Assembly (NCBI GenBank): GCA_013694595.1
Contig: JACDCC010000191.1
Location: 1-52,667 of the forward strand
From: Chthoniobacterales bacterium
GTDB lineage: Bacteria; Verrucomicrobiota; Verrucomicrobiia; Chthoniobacterales; UBA10450
Length of the DNA stretch: 52,667 nucleotides
Direction: 5' to 3'
Program-made: the position numbers and the translations under genes
The notes under the pieces: model-generated
What the model was told of the DNA's origin: nothing
What the model saw: the letters and a program-made list of their open reading frames with translations, nothing else
The model's database searches: none
Shown: one piece after another, positions 1-8,926 of the stretch
Layout of the letters: each line of letters begins with the position of its first letter
How positions within the stretch are numbered: position 1 is the stretch's first letter

Positions 1-1017
1 GTCGTGAACATCAACACGGAACGTGTCGTGCGCCGGCGCGTCCGGGACCCTTTCGAAGATTTCGCGGCGCAATATTTCGGGAACTATCGCTCCCGGCCGA
101 GAGAAATCCGGCAGACGCTGCAAAGCCTTGGCTCCGGCTTCATCGTCGATCCCGCCGGCTACATCATCACAAACCAGCATGTGGTGGAACGTGCCGCCGA
201 CCTTAAAATTGAAGTCACCATGAATGACGGCAAAACGCTGAATGCCCGCTACATCACCGGTGACGCGAAGAAGGACCTCGCCTTCATCAAGATCGACGCG
301 CCGCAACCACTCCCATTCCTTTCGCTCGAGGACATTTCGCCGAACCTCCTTGGCCAGACGGTGCTCGTCGTGGGTAACGCGCTCGGCTACAGCAGCTCGA
401 TCAGCCGCGGCGTGCTGAGCGGCGCGAAACGCGACATCACGATCGGCGGGGCTGAATACAAGAACCTGCTGCAGACCGACGCCGCGATTAATCCGGGCAA
501 CAGCGGTGGACCATTGATCGACATCTCCGGCCGTCTGGTCGGCGTCAGCTCCGCGAAGATGGCATTCACCGATCAAGGTGTGCCGACGCAGGGGCTCGGA
601 TTTGCGATCCCGGCCGAGAGCGTACGTGAAAGTGTCGAGACGTTTAAGAAAATCGCGGCGAATCAGCCAGTGCCGAAAACACCGACCGGACCTGCGCCTG
701 TCACGTCGAACGCGGAGCGGTTGTTCGGCATTCAGTTGCAGGATCTCACGCCGGCATTAACAGATGCGCTCGGCCTCGCCGCAGGCAAAGGCGTGCTCGT
801 CAGCGCGGTGGAACCCGGCAGCCCGGCGGAGAGCGTCGGCATCGAACGCGGGCTGGTCGTTTATCGAGTCGGGAAGCACGACGTGCGCTCAGTCGCGCAA
901 GTTGAGAAACTGCTGGCACGGGCGAATGCCGGCACGGCGGTCGATTTCACCGTCGGAATCATGCGCACCAATGATCAATCGCCGCGGCTGGCGCGCGTGA
1001 CTCTGACCGCGCGTTGA
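1..1017 (+). CDS. HtrA/DegP-type trypsin-like serine protease with PDZ domain (5' end outside window)
   Basis: Periplasmic or membrane-anchored HtrA-family protease for envelope protein quality control. Numbering residues from the GTG at 4, the trypsin-like triad is visible as His59 (TNQHVV), Asp91 (KKDLAF) and Ser167 (NPGNSGGPL). The substrate-pocket region around LGFAIPAE follows, and one PDZ domain occupies roughly residues 235-335. The reading frame is open to the first base of the window and no signal peptide or membrane anchor is visible. The true start therefore lies upstream, and the GTG at 4 is unlikely to be it. The usual first motif before the protease fold (DPFEDF) is present, so only the export signal and linker are probably missing. 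The stop codon overlaps a TTG that could extend the next gene. Family call is firm; the physiological substrate is unknown. Confidence 0.93.
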   Translation, partial: VVNINTERVVRRRVRDPFEDFAAQYFGNYRSRPREIRQTLQSLGSGFIVDPAGYIITNQHVVERAADLKIEVTMNDGKTLNARYITGDAKKDLAFIKIDAPQPLPFLSLEDISPNLLGQTVLVVGNALGYSSSISRGVLSGAKRDITIGGAEYKNLLQTDAAINPGNSGGPLIDISGRLVGVSSAKMAFTDQGVPTQGLGFAIPAESVRESVETFKKIAANQPVPKTPTGPAPVTSNAERLFGIQLQDLTPALTDALGLAAGKGVLVSAVEPGSPAESVGIERGLVVYRVGKHDVRSVAQVEKLLARANAGTAVDFTVGIMRTNDQSPRLARVTLTAR

Positions 1018-1070
1018 GCAAAAAAATCTGCAACGCTCCGGCTCTTCCGTTGTCTCAAAGCATTGCCGTC

Positions 1071-2006
1071 ATGATTAAGGTCGAAAACCTAACGAAACGT
1101 TACGCCGGGCACACCGCGATCAAGGACCTCAGCTTCGAGGTCGGCAAAGGCGAAATCGTAGGCTTTCTCGGGCCGAACGGCGCGGGCAAGAGCACCACGA
1201 TGCGGATCCTCTCGAGCTTCATGCCGCCGACGGCGGGACGCGCGTCGATCGCGGGATTCGACATCTTCGAGCAGTCGCTCCAGGCGCGCGCGCATCTTGG
1301 TTATATGCCGGAAAACGTGCCGCTCTACGGCGACATGCGCGTGACGGAATATCTCGATTATCGCGCTGCGTTGAAAGGGGTGCCGCACCGCCGAATTGCA
1401 GAGCGCGTGGGCGATGTGAAAGAGCTTTGCGGTTTAAAAGACGTGGAGCGGAAGCTGATTGGCGCGCTTTCGAAAGGGTATCGTCAGCGCGTCGGTCTCG
1501 CCGATGCGCTGGTGCACGAGCCTGACCTGCTGATTCTCGATGAGCCGACGAGCGGGCTCGATCCGAACCAGATCCGCCAGGTCCGCGAGTTAATCAAAAA
1601 CCTCGGGAAGCAGCATACGATTCTACTTTCCACCCACATCCTCCCGGAAGTGGAGATGACCTGCAGCCGCGTCATCATCATCAACAAAGGGCGAATCGAA
1701 GCTTCTGACACGCCGGAGAATCTGCTGGCGGAAATCCGGACTGCCGGCGGCGTCTTGCTGGAGGCAAAGGTCGGCAGCGATAACGGCGCGGAAGAGTTGA
1801 AGAAGATCACCGGTGTTCGTGATGTCGCGACGGCCGCCGACGGCGAGTGGCAGACATTTTCGCTGCGCGTCGAATCCGGCGCCGACGTCCGTGAAGAGGT
1901 GTTCCAGCTGGCCGCGGCGCGGCGGTGGTCAGTGCGCGAGTTGTCGCAGCGACGCGCGACGCTCGAGGATGTGTTCGTTGAACTTACCCATGCTGATGAT
2001 GCTTGA
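1071..2006 (+). CDS. ABC transporter ATP-binding protein, GldA-like
   Basis: Cytoplasmic ATPase subunit of an ABC-2 type exporter, 311 residues from the ATG at 1071. Walker A is GPNGAGKST (residues 34-42), the ABC signature is LSKGYRQR (around 133), Walker B is LLILDEP followed by a D-loop (around 154-162), and the H-loop is LLSTHILPE. A C-terminal extension of about 90 residues follows, as in GldA and NatA relatives. I chose the ATG at 1071 because MIKVENLTKRY is the normal family N-terminus; an upstream in-frame TTG at 1014 would add 19 unsupported residues. It is the first gene of a four-gene co-directional cassette with an ABC-2 permease, a GldG-like protein and a DUF4340 protein. In Bacteroidetes GldA-F-G are tied to gliding, but such cassettes also occur in non-gliding bacteria, so the substrate is unknown. 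Confidence 0.95.
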   Translation: MIKVENLTKRYAGHTAIKDLSFEVGKGEIVGFLGPNGAGKSTTMRILSSFMPPTAGRASIAGFDIFEQSLQARAHLGYMPENVPLYGDMRVTEYLDYRAALKGVPHRRIAERVGDVKELCGLKDVERKLIGALSKGYRQRVGLADALVHEPDLLILDEPTSGLDPNQIRQVRELIKNLGKQHTILLSTHILPEVEMTCSRVIIINKGRIEASDTPENLLAEIRTAGGVLLEAKVGSDNGAEELKKITGVRDVATAADGEWQTFSLRVESGADVREEVFQLAAARRWSVRELSQRRATLEDVFVELTHADDA

Positions 2007-2059
2007 TCCAGAACAGCGCGGCCGCCGGCGCGACGTGGCTCACAAGGGGAGCGAGGCCA

Positions 2060-2815
2060 ATGCGTAAGTTTTTTACCCTGCTGGGCCGCGAAGTGCGGAG
2101 CTACTTCTACTCCCCGATCGCGTACGTCGTCCTTGTCTTCTTTCTCGTGGTGAGCGGCGCCGACTTCTACCTGCAGCTCTCGTTCATGAACGGCAAGCCG
2201 GTCGGCTATTCCGTGCAGGAAGCCTTCTTCAACTCGGTGTTCTTTTGGTTCGCCTTCGTGCTCATCTTTCCGCTGATCACGATGCGCCTCTTCGCGGAGG
2301 AGTTTAAGCTTGGCACCATCGAGCCACTGATGACCGCGCCCGTCCGGGATTGGCAGGTGGTGCTCTCGAAGTTCTTCGGTGCGCTGGTCTTCTACGTTAC
2401 AATCTGGATCCCCACCGTCCTCTACTTCGCGATCTTTCAGTGGGTTACGAAGCAGCCGGCAGCGAACTCGCTGGGGGCGTATTTCGGCGCCTATCTTATG
2501 CTGTTCCTGCTCGGCATGTTCTATCTCTCAATAGGCTGCCTCGCCTCCGTGTTGACGAAGAACCAGATCGTAGCGGCGATCATCTCATTCTGCGCGATCA
2601 CGCTCCTGTTTTTCCTCGGGCTGGTCTCTTTCATCCTCTTGGATGTGAGCTCCACGACCCGTCAATTGCTCGGCTACTTTTCCGCGATCGAGCAGATGGG
2701 CACCCTCTCCCGCGGTGAAATCGATACCCGCCCGATGGTGCTTTATACCAGCATGACGATCGTGATGCTGTTCCTGACGCATCAGGTGTTTCAATCGAGA
2801 AAGTGGAGGTTGTAA
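2060..2815 (+). CDS. ABC-2 type permease, GldF-like
   Basis: Membrane subunit (251 residues) partnering the ATPase just upstream. The sequence starts with MRKFFTLLGREVRSYFYSP, a typical ABC-2 permease entry into the membrane, and shows about six hydrophobic segments spread from residue 20 to 245, with the conserved short motif MRLFAEEFKLGTIE between the second and third. The ATG at 2060 has a purine-rich ribosome site (AAGGGGAGCGAGG) just upstream, so it is preferred over an ATG at 2003 that overlaps the end of the ATPase gene. The stop codon is immediately followed by the GTG of the GldG-like gene, which implies translational coupling. Substrate unknown. Confidence 0.92.
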   Translation: MRKFFTLLGREVRSYFYSPIAYVVLVFFLVVSGADFYLQLSFMNGKPVGYSVQEAFFNSVFFWFAFVLIFPLITMRLFAEEFKLGTIEPLMTAPVRDWQVVLSKFFGALVFYVTIWIPTVLYFAIFQWVTKQPAANSLGAYFGAYLMLFLLGMFYLSIGCLASVLTKNQIVAAIISFCAITLLFFLGLVSFILLDVSSTTRQLLGYFSAIEQMGTLSRGEIDTRPMVLYTSMTIVMLFLTHQVFQSRKWRL

Positions 2816-4366
2816 GTGGCGACTGAAACAACCGAAAATCAGCCGCAATCGGCGAAGAATATCCACCGCGTTCGCATCGGGCTGAACGTAGTGCTGCAGG
2901 TCGCGATGGTTCTGTTCCTCGCGGCGATGATCAATTATCTCGGCTTCGAGCATTACCGCCGGTGGGATCTGTCGCGCGACAAGAAGTACGAGCTCTCCGA
3001 CAAATCGAAGCGGTTCCTCGATTCCATAAAAGGCAAGATCCGGATGACGGTCTTCTTCGGACCAGGCAATCCGATCGGCCAGGACGTGCAGAACCTGCTG
3101 ACGCAATATCAATACGCCGCGAAAGGTAGGATCGACGTCGAGAACATCGATCCAGAGCGCAGCCTCTCGCGCGCCAAGGAGGTGTTCGACAAATATAAGG
3201 TCGTTAGTGACGAGAGCCTGCTGATTGTCGACTACGAAGGTCGGCACAAAACGGTGAAAGCGTCCGAGATGGCCGAAGTCGATCCGGGCAATCCGATGTT
3301 CGGCGAAAGCCCGAAGGTCACCGCGTTCAAGGGCGAACAGGCGGTGACCAGCGCGATGATCGACCTTGTCGAGGGGAAAAAGAACACACTCGGCTACGTC
3401 GTTGGGCACAAGGAACCACCAATCGCCGACGCGCCGCCGACGATCAGCAGTTCCATGACACCTGAGGCCGGGGCGCGCAGCCCAATCTCGGTTCTGAAGC
3501 AGTTCATCGAGTCTGAGAACATCAAGATCGAAGAGCTGAATCTCTTCGACGTACCCACGATCCCCGAGGAGATGAAAACGATCGCCATCGTCGGGCCGCA
3601 ATACGACTTCTCCGATCGCGAGATGCAACTGCTGCGCGATTTCTGGGAGAAACAGGGACGCATTCTGCTCCTGCTCGATGTGACGGCGCGGACGCCAAAG
3701 CTGCACGCGTTTCTCGGTGAGCTGGGAGTGAAGGTGAACGACGACCGTCTCATGGCGAACGTGAAAACCGGCATCCAGGAAGTGGCGCGCGTGCGCGATG
3801 TGCTCGGCAGATTCCTGCCCGATAGTCCGATCACGAGACGTCTCGTAGAAGTGCGCGCGCCGTTCCTCGGTGCCACCAGCTCGTTAGACCTCGCCGCCGC
3901 CGATCCGAGCCGGCCCTCCAACATCAAAGTCCAACCGCTGGCGCAGGCGGAGAAAGGGTATTGGGGCGAAGCTGACTACAACTCGGAGGATGAGACCGTG
4001 CTCCAGTACACGCCGGGTCGGGATCACGACGCGCCCCTAAATATCGCCGCGTCGATCGAGAAGGGCGGGAGCGGCGATGATCGGGTCCAGGCAGCTTCTT
4101 CGCGGATGGTGCTAGTGAGCAATGCGACCTTCGTGCAGGACAACGCGCTCACGCAGGATCAGCAGGGTCTCGATTTCGTTTCCGGGAGCGTGAACTGGCT
4201 CATGAACCGCGAACAACTCATCGGCATCGCGCCGAAAGTTCCGACCACACTTACCTTCAGCCTCGATGAAAACGCGATGCGCAACCTGCGTTGGGTGGTC
4301 CTCTTTCTAATGCCGCTCATCCCGGCGATCATCGGCTTGGCGGTCTGGTGGCGCCGGCGCGCGTAG
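2816..4366 (+). CDS. GldG-like ABC-associated auxiliary protein
   Basis: 516-residue membrane-anchored protein of the GldG / ABC_transp_aux family. A single hydrophobic segment lies at about 24-45 and a second at about 490-510 near the C-terminus. Between them is a large extracytoplasmic region resembling the GldG/IFT52-type fold, with the characteristic early segment DLSRDKKYELSDKSKRFLD. The GTG start abuts the stop of the permease gene without spacing. Within the cassette it probably completes the ABC complex on the periplasmic side (inference from the GldA-F-G model). A short low-complexity GSGDD stretch occurs near residue 420. The biochemical role of the family is not established. Confidence 0.88.
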   Translation: MATETTENQPQSAKNIHRVRIGLNVVLQVAMVLFLAAMINYLGFEHYRRWDLSRDKKYELSDKSKRFLDSIKGKIRMTVFFGPGNPIGQDVQNLLTQYQYAAKGRIDVENIDPERSLSRAKEVFDKYKVVSDESLLIVDYEGRHKTVKASEMAEVDPGNPMFGESPKVTAFKGEQAVTSAMIDLVEGKKNTLGYVVGHKEPPIADAPPTISSSMTPEAGARSPISVLKQFIESENIKIEELNLFDVPTIPEEMKTIAIVGPQYDFSDREMQLLRDFWEKQGRILLLLDVTARTPKLHAFLGELGVKVNDDRLMANVKTGIQEVARVRDVLGRFLPDSPITRRLVEVRAPFLGATSSLDLAAADPSRPSNIKVQPLAQAEKGYWGEADYNSEDETVLQYTPGRDHDAPLNIAASIEKGGSGDDRVQAASSRMVLVSNATFVQDNALTQDQQGLDFVSGSVNWLMNREQLIGIAPKVPTTLTFSLDENAMRNLRWVVLFLMPLIPAIIGLAVWWRRRA

Positions 4367-4384
4367 CCGCTTCGGTTCGACGCG

Positions 4385-6235
4385 ATGAGAACCAAGACGA
4401 CCCTCATTCTTTTTGCGCTCGTCACAGCGGTGGCGTGCTGGATCATTTTCTACGAGAAGGACCGCCCGAATACCGAGGAAGCGAAGCGCCGGGCCGGAAA
4501 CGTCCTCAATTTCGAACGCGAGAATCTCGAAGGCATCGTGATCCGCAACGGCGACGACAAGATCGAACTCCGCCGCGTGGCCGATAAGTGGAGGTTGGAG
4601 GCGCCGATCAAGGACCAGGCGGACAGCTCGATCATCGACGGCTTGATCTCCGATCTGGAGAGCTGGTCGAAAGAGGAGACAATTCCGGAGAAGGAACTCG
4701 AGGAAAAGAAGATCCCGCTCGACGAGTACGATCTCGCCAAACCGAAGCTGCGCCTCAAGCTGCTCGGCAAAGGTCTCCCGCCCGAAATCCTCTTCGGGAA
4801 AGATGCCGCATTCGAGGGACGCATGTATGTCCGGTTCGAGGACTCGAAGGACACGTTCATCGCGCGCCAGACGGTGAAGACCGCGATCGCAAAGAAGCCG
4901 GAGGAATTCCGCGATCGCAAGCTGACGGAGCTTACCACTGCGCAAATCACGCGCGTGGTGCTGAAAACGCCCGCCGGCGAGATGGAGCTGCAGAAGGAGG
5001 GCGAATTCTGGAGCATTGTCAGGCCGCTGCGCGCGCGCGCCGATTCGCAAAAGGTCTCCGATCTTTTATCGCAGGTGATGACGGCGCGGATCGAGCAGTT
5101 TGTCGCCGACGATCGCGGGGACTTGCAGCCTTACGGACTCGCCGATGCAAGAGGCTCGATCACGCTCTTCACGGCAGACGACGCTGAAGGAAAGGTGCTG
5201 CAAATCGGCGGCACCCCGGAGAAGGAGCAGGAACAGGTTTACGCCCGCTTTTCGGCCCGGGGATTCGTTTACACGTTACCGAAGAAGATTGAGGAGCTGC
5301 TCAAGATCACGCCCGCGGACCTCCGGAACCGCCACCTCGTCCGCGTTGACACGAATAATCTCGATCGCCTTACGATCGACGCGCCGAGCAAAGGCAAAAC
5401 GGTGCTCGCACGGAAGGACCAGAGTTGGACCATCGCGAACCGTGGGGGCCAACCCGCCAACGTCGCCGAAGTCACGCGCCTGATCGACACGCTCAAGAAT
5501 CTGCAGGTCTCCCGCTTCGTGGAAGACGTCGCTTCCGACCTGCCGAAATTCGGCCTCGATCAGCCGCAGCTGCAACTGACGTTCAGCTCGTTCGCGAGCG
5601 AGAACACCGCGGAAACAGGAGCAGGCGAGCAACCATTTGCCACCGTCGCATTTGGCAAGGTGGAGGGCGATGAAGTCTACGCGCGCGTCGGCGAAGAGCC
5701 GTTCATCGTGGCGGTGAAGCGCTCGCTGCTGGAGAGAATTTTCACCGATCCGGTGCAGTGGCAGGAGCTCGCAATTTTCAAATTCAAACCCGAAGAGGTT
5801 CGGCGCTTCACGCGCACGATGGAGCGCGAAGTCACTTTGGTCCGCGGCGCCGATAACGAATGGACTTCAGCGCAGGGATCCGAACCGATCGATCAGGTGC
5901 ACGTGCAATCGATGCTGAACACCCTCACCAGTCTGCGGGCAGTGCGCTGGATCGCGGGACCGACGCCGCCGCAGGCGTTTGATCAGCCGCAGATTACGTT
6001 CGCGTTTTCCACCTCACCAGATGAGCAAAAGGGGCATAAGCTGATCGTCGGCGGACCCGCCGGTGAGGGAATGTGGTACGGCCGCGTCGAAGCCCGCGAG
6101 GGCGTTTTCGTGCTCAGCAATCCCGACTTCAACGCGCTGCGACTGGAGCTGACGCCCGCGGCCGCTCCCGCTCCCGAGCAGGCGCAGACGACACCACCCG
6201 CGCAATCGTCAGCTTCTCCGGAAGCACAACCGTAG
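4385..6235 (+). CDS. DUF4340 domain-containing protein
   Basis: 616 residues with one N-terminal membrane segment (about 5-20) and a long extracytoplasmic region built of repeated DUF4340-type units. Each unit has the theme 'acidic/basic strand, W..x..P....AD, LxxLxxLxxxxxV/F, fGL' and they occur near residues 70-130, 190-260, 330-400 and 470-530. The C-terminus is a proline/alanine/glutamine-rich tail from about 590. The gene lies 18 bp after the GldG-like gene. DUF4340 proteins very often follow GldG-like genes, so a structural role in the same envelope complex is likely (inference). No catalytic motif is visible. Confidence 0.88.
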   Translation: MRTKTTLILFALVTAVACWIIFYEKDRPNTEEAKRRAGNVLNFERENLEGIVIRNGDDKIELRRVADKWRLEAPIKDQADSSIIDGLISDLESWSKEETIPEKELEEKKIPLDEYDLAKPKLRLKLLGKGLPPEILFGKDAAFEGRMYVRFEDSKDTFIARQTVKTAIAKKPEEFRDRKLTELTTAQITRVVLKTPAGEMELQKEGEFWSIVRPLRARADSQKVSDLLSQVMTARIEQFVADDRGDLQPYGLADARGSITLFTADDAEGKVLQIGGTPEKEQEQVYARFSARGFVYTLPKKIEELLKITPADLRNRHLVRVDTNNLDRLTIDAPSKGKTVLARKDQSWTIANRGGQPANVAEVTRLIDTLKNLQVSRFVEDVASDLPKFGLDQPQLQLTFSSFASENTAETGAGEQPFATVAFGKVEGDEVYARVGEEPFIVAVKRSLLERIFTDPVQWQELAIFKFKPEEVRRFTRTMEREVTLVRGADNEWTSAQGSEPIDQVHVQSMLNTLTSLRAVRWIAGPTPPQAFDQPQITFAFSTSPDEQKGHKLIVGGPAGEGMWYGRVEAREGVFVLSNPDFNALRLELTPAAAPAPEQAQTTPPAQSSASPEAQP

Positions 6236-6273
6236 AGCCGCGGTAGTGACGGCGCCGGTGACGTGCGACCTCG

Positions 6274-6999
6274 TTATCGCAGATCCGGATGCGGCATCTC
6301 CTCGGCCGCACGTGCAGCTGCCTGCGCAACGTAGATCGTCGCAATGCCGCCGGTCAGCGGCCGAGCTGCTGCTGATTCGAACCCATTCGCGTTGATCAGG
6401 CGCGTCATCTCTTCACCGCTTGGAAACTGCTCGATCGACGCGCCGAGGTAGTCATACGCGTCTTTCCGCCCCGTCACGAACGCAGCGATCGTTGGGAGAC
6501 ATTGATGCAAATAGAATCGATACGCCTGCTTCAACGCTCCGCGTGGCACCGAGAAGTCGAGGACCAGCAAGCGCCCGGCCACCGTCAGCACGCGCGACAT
6601 CTCGCGCAGCGCCCCGCCCCAGTCCGCCATGTTGCGCAACCCGAATGCGACCGTCACGCAATCGAAACTGTTCGTCGCGAACGGCAGTTGCAGCGCATCC
6701 GCGACGACCGTTTCCGTCACTCCCTTCCGCTGCGCCTGCGCCAGCATCTCGCGCGAGAAATCCGCGCCGACGATCCGCGCACGCGGTAGTTTTTTCATCA
6801 GCGCGAGCGCCAGATCACCGCTGCCCGTCGCAAGGTCCAAGACCCGCGCCGGTTGCCAATCCTTCACGATCTCCGAAGCCCGATGGCGCCACCAGAAGTC
6901 GATCCCGCCGCTCAGGAGATGGTTCGCGCGATCGTAACGTGGCGCGATTCCGTCGAACATCGCACGCACAGCCGAGGGCTCGCGCGACGTTTCGATCAT
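6274..6999 (-). CDS. ubiE: Demethylmenaquinone methyltransferase / UbiE
   Basis: 241-residue class I SAM-dependent methyltransferase for the last step of menaquinone (or ubiquinone) synthesis. The N-terminus contains the family hallmark MFDGIAPRYDRANHLLS. The SAM-binding loop is VLDLATGSGDLA (53-64), and GLRNMADW followed by LREMSRVL is the second UbiE signature. YDYLGASIEQFP towards the C-terminus is also typical. Length is normal apart from a short extra tail after IATIYVAQ. It converges on the DUF4340 gene with a 38-bp gap. An anaerobic or respiratory quinone role is supported by family knowledge; which quinone this organism makes cannot be read here. Confidence 0.93.
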   Translation of the reverse strand: MIETSREPSAVRAMFDGIAPRYDRANHLLSGGIDFWWRHRASEIVKDWQPARVLDLATGSGDLALALMKKLPRARIVGADFSREMLAQAQRKGVTETVVADALQLPFATNSFDCVTVAFGLRNMADWGGALREMSRVLTVAGRLLVLDFSVPRGALKQAYRFYLHQCLPTIAAFVTGRKDAYDYLGASIEQFPSGEEMTRLINANGFESAAARPLTGGIATIYVAQAAARAAEEMPHPDLR

Positions 7000-7050
7000 G
7001 CGCGCAGTCTAGCACATCCGCCCGGCAGGGCCGTCTCTCACGCTGCGCGA

Positions 7051-7653
7051 TCAGTCGCTCAGCTCGACGTTCCAGTACGCGAGATCGACAAAGTGCCGCC
7101 AGCTCTCGTGGTGTTGCGCGGAGAAGGTCACGTGCACGAACGGCCGCCACTTCGGCCGTTTCGGTTTTCGAATCAGCTGCATGTGCACCTGATGGGCGAG
7201 CCGATTGCCTTTGCGCGTGTTACAGGGGATGCACGAGCAAACCACGTTCTCCCACGTCGTCAGTCCCCCCTTATCGCGCGGCAGCACGTGATCGAGATTC
7301 AGCTCACTGCGGTCAAAAACCTTCCCGCAATATTGGCAGGTGTTCTTGTCGCGTTCGAAGACGTTGTGCCGCGTGAACTTTACTTCCTTTTTTGGAAGAC
7401 GATCGAACAGCAGTAGAACGATGACACGCGGCACGCGGATCTTCCACGAGATCGTCGTCACCATCTCTTGCTCCGGCGCAGCGACCGAGAAGTCGCGCCA
7501 GGCCGCGAAATCGTGGGTGAGGAAGTTGTTCTGCGGGTCCGAAGAAACGACCTGCGCGTGGCCTTGATAGAGCAAGGTGAAGGCGCGACGCGCCGAGCAG
7601 ATATTCACCGCCTGCCAGAGGCGGTTAAGAACCAGCACCTGAGTGTTAAGCAA
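7051..7653 (-). CDS. HNH endonuclease family protein
   Basis: 200 residues. The N-terminal half (LNRLWQAVNICSARRAFTLLYQG) is typical of a widespread chromosomal HNH family. The C-terminal half carries the zinc-bound HNH core: CxxC at 106-109 (CQYC), the DH pair at 121-122 (LNLDHVLP), the Asn in WENVV near 136, and a second CxxC at 141-144 (CIPC) followed by NTRKGN. The catalytic and zinc-binding residues all look intact. It stands alone between ubiE and pilT, with a palindromic repeat upstream. Members of this family are usually single conserved genes rather than toxins or homing enzymes, but the biological role is not known. Confidence 0.9.
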   Translation of the reverse strand: MLNTQVLVLNRLWQAVNICSARRAFTLLYQGHAQVVSSDPQNNFLTHDFAAWRDFSVAAPEQEMVTTISWKIRVPRVIVLLLFDRLPKKEVKFTRHNVFERDKNTCQYCGKVFDRSELNLDHVLPRDKGGLTTWENVVCSCIPCNTRKGNRLAHQVHMQLIRKPKRPKWRPFVHVTFSAQHHESWRHFVDLAYWNVELSD

Positions 7654-7730
7654 TGCGGCGTTCAGAAATTCGCGCGACGGATACCATTTGGCGTTTCCGC
7701 TGTCAACGTGACAAACCGCCGACTGCGTTC

Positions 7731-7759
7731 GGTGGGGCGAGACTCTGTCTCGCCCTACC
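7731..7759. repeat. REP-like palindrome between pilT and the HNH gene
   Basis: Two 13-base arms (GGTGGGGCGAGAC and GTCTCGCCCTACC) separated by TCT form a hairpin with a single G-T pair. It ends two bases before the pilT stop codon. There is no T-run, so it is not a typical Rho-independent terminator. The core GGCGAGACTCTGTC recurs inside the gene at 12155-14077, so this belongs to a dispersed palindromic family. Confidence 0.75.
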
Positions 7760-7761
7760 GG

Positions 7762-8925
7762 CTAACGGCGGTGCGCGCGCTTCGCCGTCTTCACGAAATT
7801 GCCCGGCGCGCGCTTCTCGTCGTCGGGTGCAGCGCCGCTGGCATTCGCGAATCCCTGCTCCGAATCCGGCAGGAACTTTTTGAACAGGTTCTTGTCGATC
7901 GCTTTCATGAATGCTTCGTGCGGCGAGACAATCCCCTTCTGCAGCAGAGCCCAGATCGCATCGTCCATGAACTGCATCCCCTGCCCCTTCCCCGCCACGA
8001 TGACGTCCTGCAGCTTCTGCGTCGCACCTTCGCGGATGATGGCGGAGACAGCGGCGCTCGCGATCAGAATTTCGTTCACCGCGATCCGGCCGCCGCCGGC
8101 CTCGGCCGTTTTCTTGAGCAGCAGCTGCGCAAGCACACCGCGCAGGGAATTCGCCAGCATCGTGCGCGCCTGCGCCTGCTTGTTCGCGGGGAAAACGTCG
8201 ATCATGCGGTCGACCGTTTTGCGCGCGTTGTTCGTGTGCAACGTGCCGAACACAAGCAGTCCTGTTTCCGCTGCGGTCAAGGCGAGCGAGATCGTCTCCA
8301 GGTCGCGCATTTCGCCCACGAGCACGATGTCCGCGTCCTCCCGCAGCGCCGCTTTCAGTCCGCTCGGGAACGAGGCGGCGTTGATTGGCACTTCCCGCTG
8401 CGTGATGATGCTCCGCTTGTTCTCGTGCACGAACTCGATCGGCTCTTCGATCGTGACGATGTGGCGCGAGAAGTTCTCGTTGATGTAGTCGATCAAGGCT
8501 GCCAGCGTCGTCGACTTGCCGGAACCGGTCGGGCCGGTGACGAGTACCAGGCCGCCGCGTAAGTGCCCAAACTCCTTCACCACCGGCGGAATCCCGAGCT
8601 GCTCGAGCGTCGCGATCTTTGTCGGAATGAGCCGGAACACCGCGCCGTAGCCATTCGCCTGCTTCAGGAAATTGCAGCGAAAGCGTGAGTGTCGATCCAT
8701 CTCGTAGGCAAAATCGAGATCCCCCCGCACTTCGAAGAGCTGCCAGTTCTGCGGGCCCGCGATCTCGCTCAGCATGTACGCGGCTTCATCGTGCGTCACT
8801 GGCTCTTCGCGGATAGGGGTCACATCACCATGCTTGCGCATCTTGGGCGGCTGTCCTTCGCCGATATGCAAGTCGGACGCGCCTTGCTCCACGAGCACCG
8901 CGAAGAATTGATCCAGATAAGGCAT
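7762..8925 (-). CDS. pilT: Type IV pilus twitching-motility ATPase PilT
   Basis: 387-residue cytoplasmic hexameric ATPase that drives pilus retraction. The N-terminal PAS-like domain has ASDLHIGEGQPP. The P-loop is GPTGSGKST (131-139), the Asp box and Walker B follow (VTIEEPIEF; DIVLVGEMRDLET), and the His box is GTLHTNN. The usual AIRNLIRE-like tip is represented by AVSAIIREGATQKL. The C-terminal 40 residues are an extension rich in basic and small residues. The start ATG lies 1 bp after the stop of the GxxExxY gene and close to the left inverted repeat. It probably forms one transcript with the second PilT-family gene and the GxxExxY gene. No other pilus genes are in the window. Confidence 0.93.
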   Translation of the reverse strand: MPYLDQFFAVLVEQGASDLHIGEGQPPKMRKHGDVTPIREEPVTHDEAAYMLSEIAGPQNWQLFEVRGDLDFAYEMDRHSRFRCNFLKQANGYGAVFRLIPTKIATLEQLGIPPVVKEFGHLRGGLVLVTGPTGSGKSTTLAALIDYINENFSRHIVTIEEPIEFVHENKRSIITQREVPINAASFPSGLKAALREDADIVLVGEMRDLETISLALTAAETGLLVFGTLHTNNARKTVDRMIDVFPANKQAQARTMLANSLRGVLAQLLLKKTAEAGGGRIAVNEILIASAAVSAIIREGATQKLQDVIVAGKGQGMQFMDDAIWALLQKGIVSPHEAFMKAIDKNLFKKFLPDSEQGFANASGAAPDDEKRAPGNFVKTAKRAHRR

Positions 8926-8926
8926 T

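Noticed and set aside
2585-3706. Long open frame on the minus strand (about 370 codons) opposite the GldG-like gene
   Set aside because: It is a mirror of the real gene's codon pattern, is rich in His and Arg, and has no recognisable domain.
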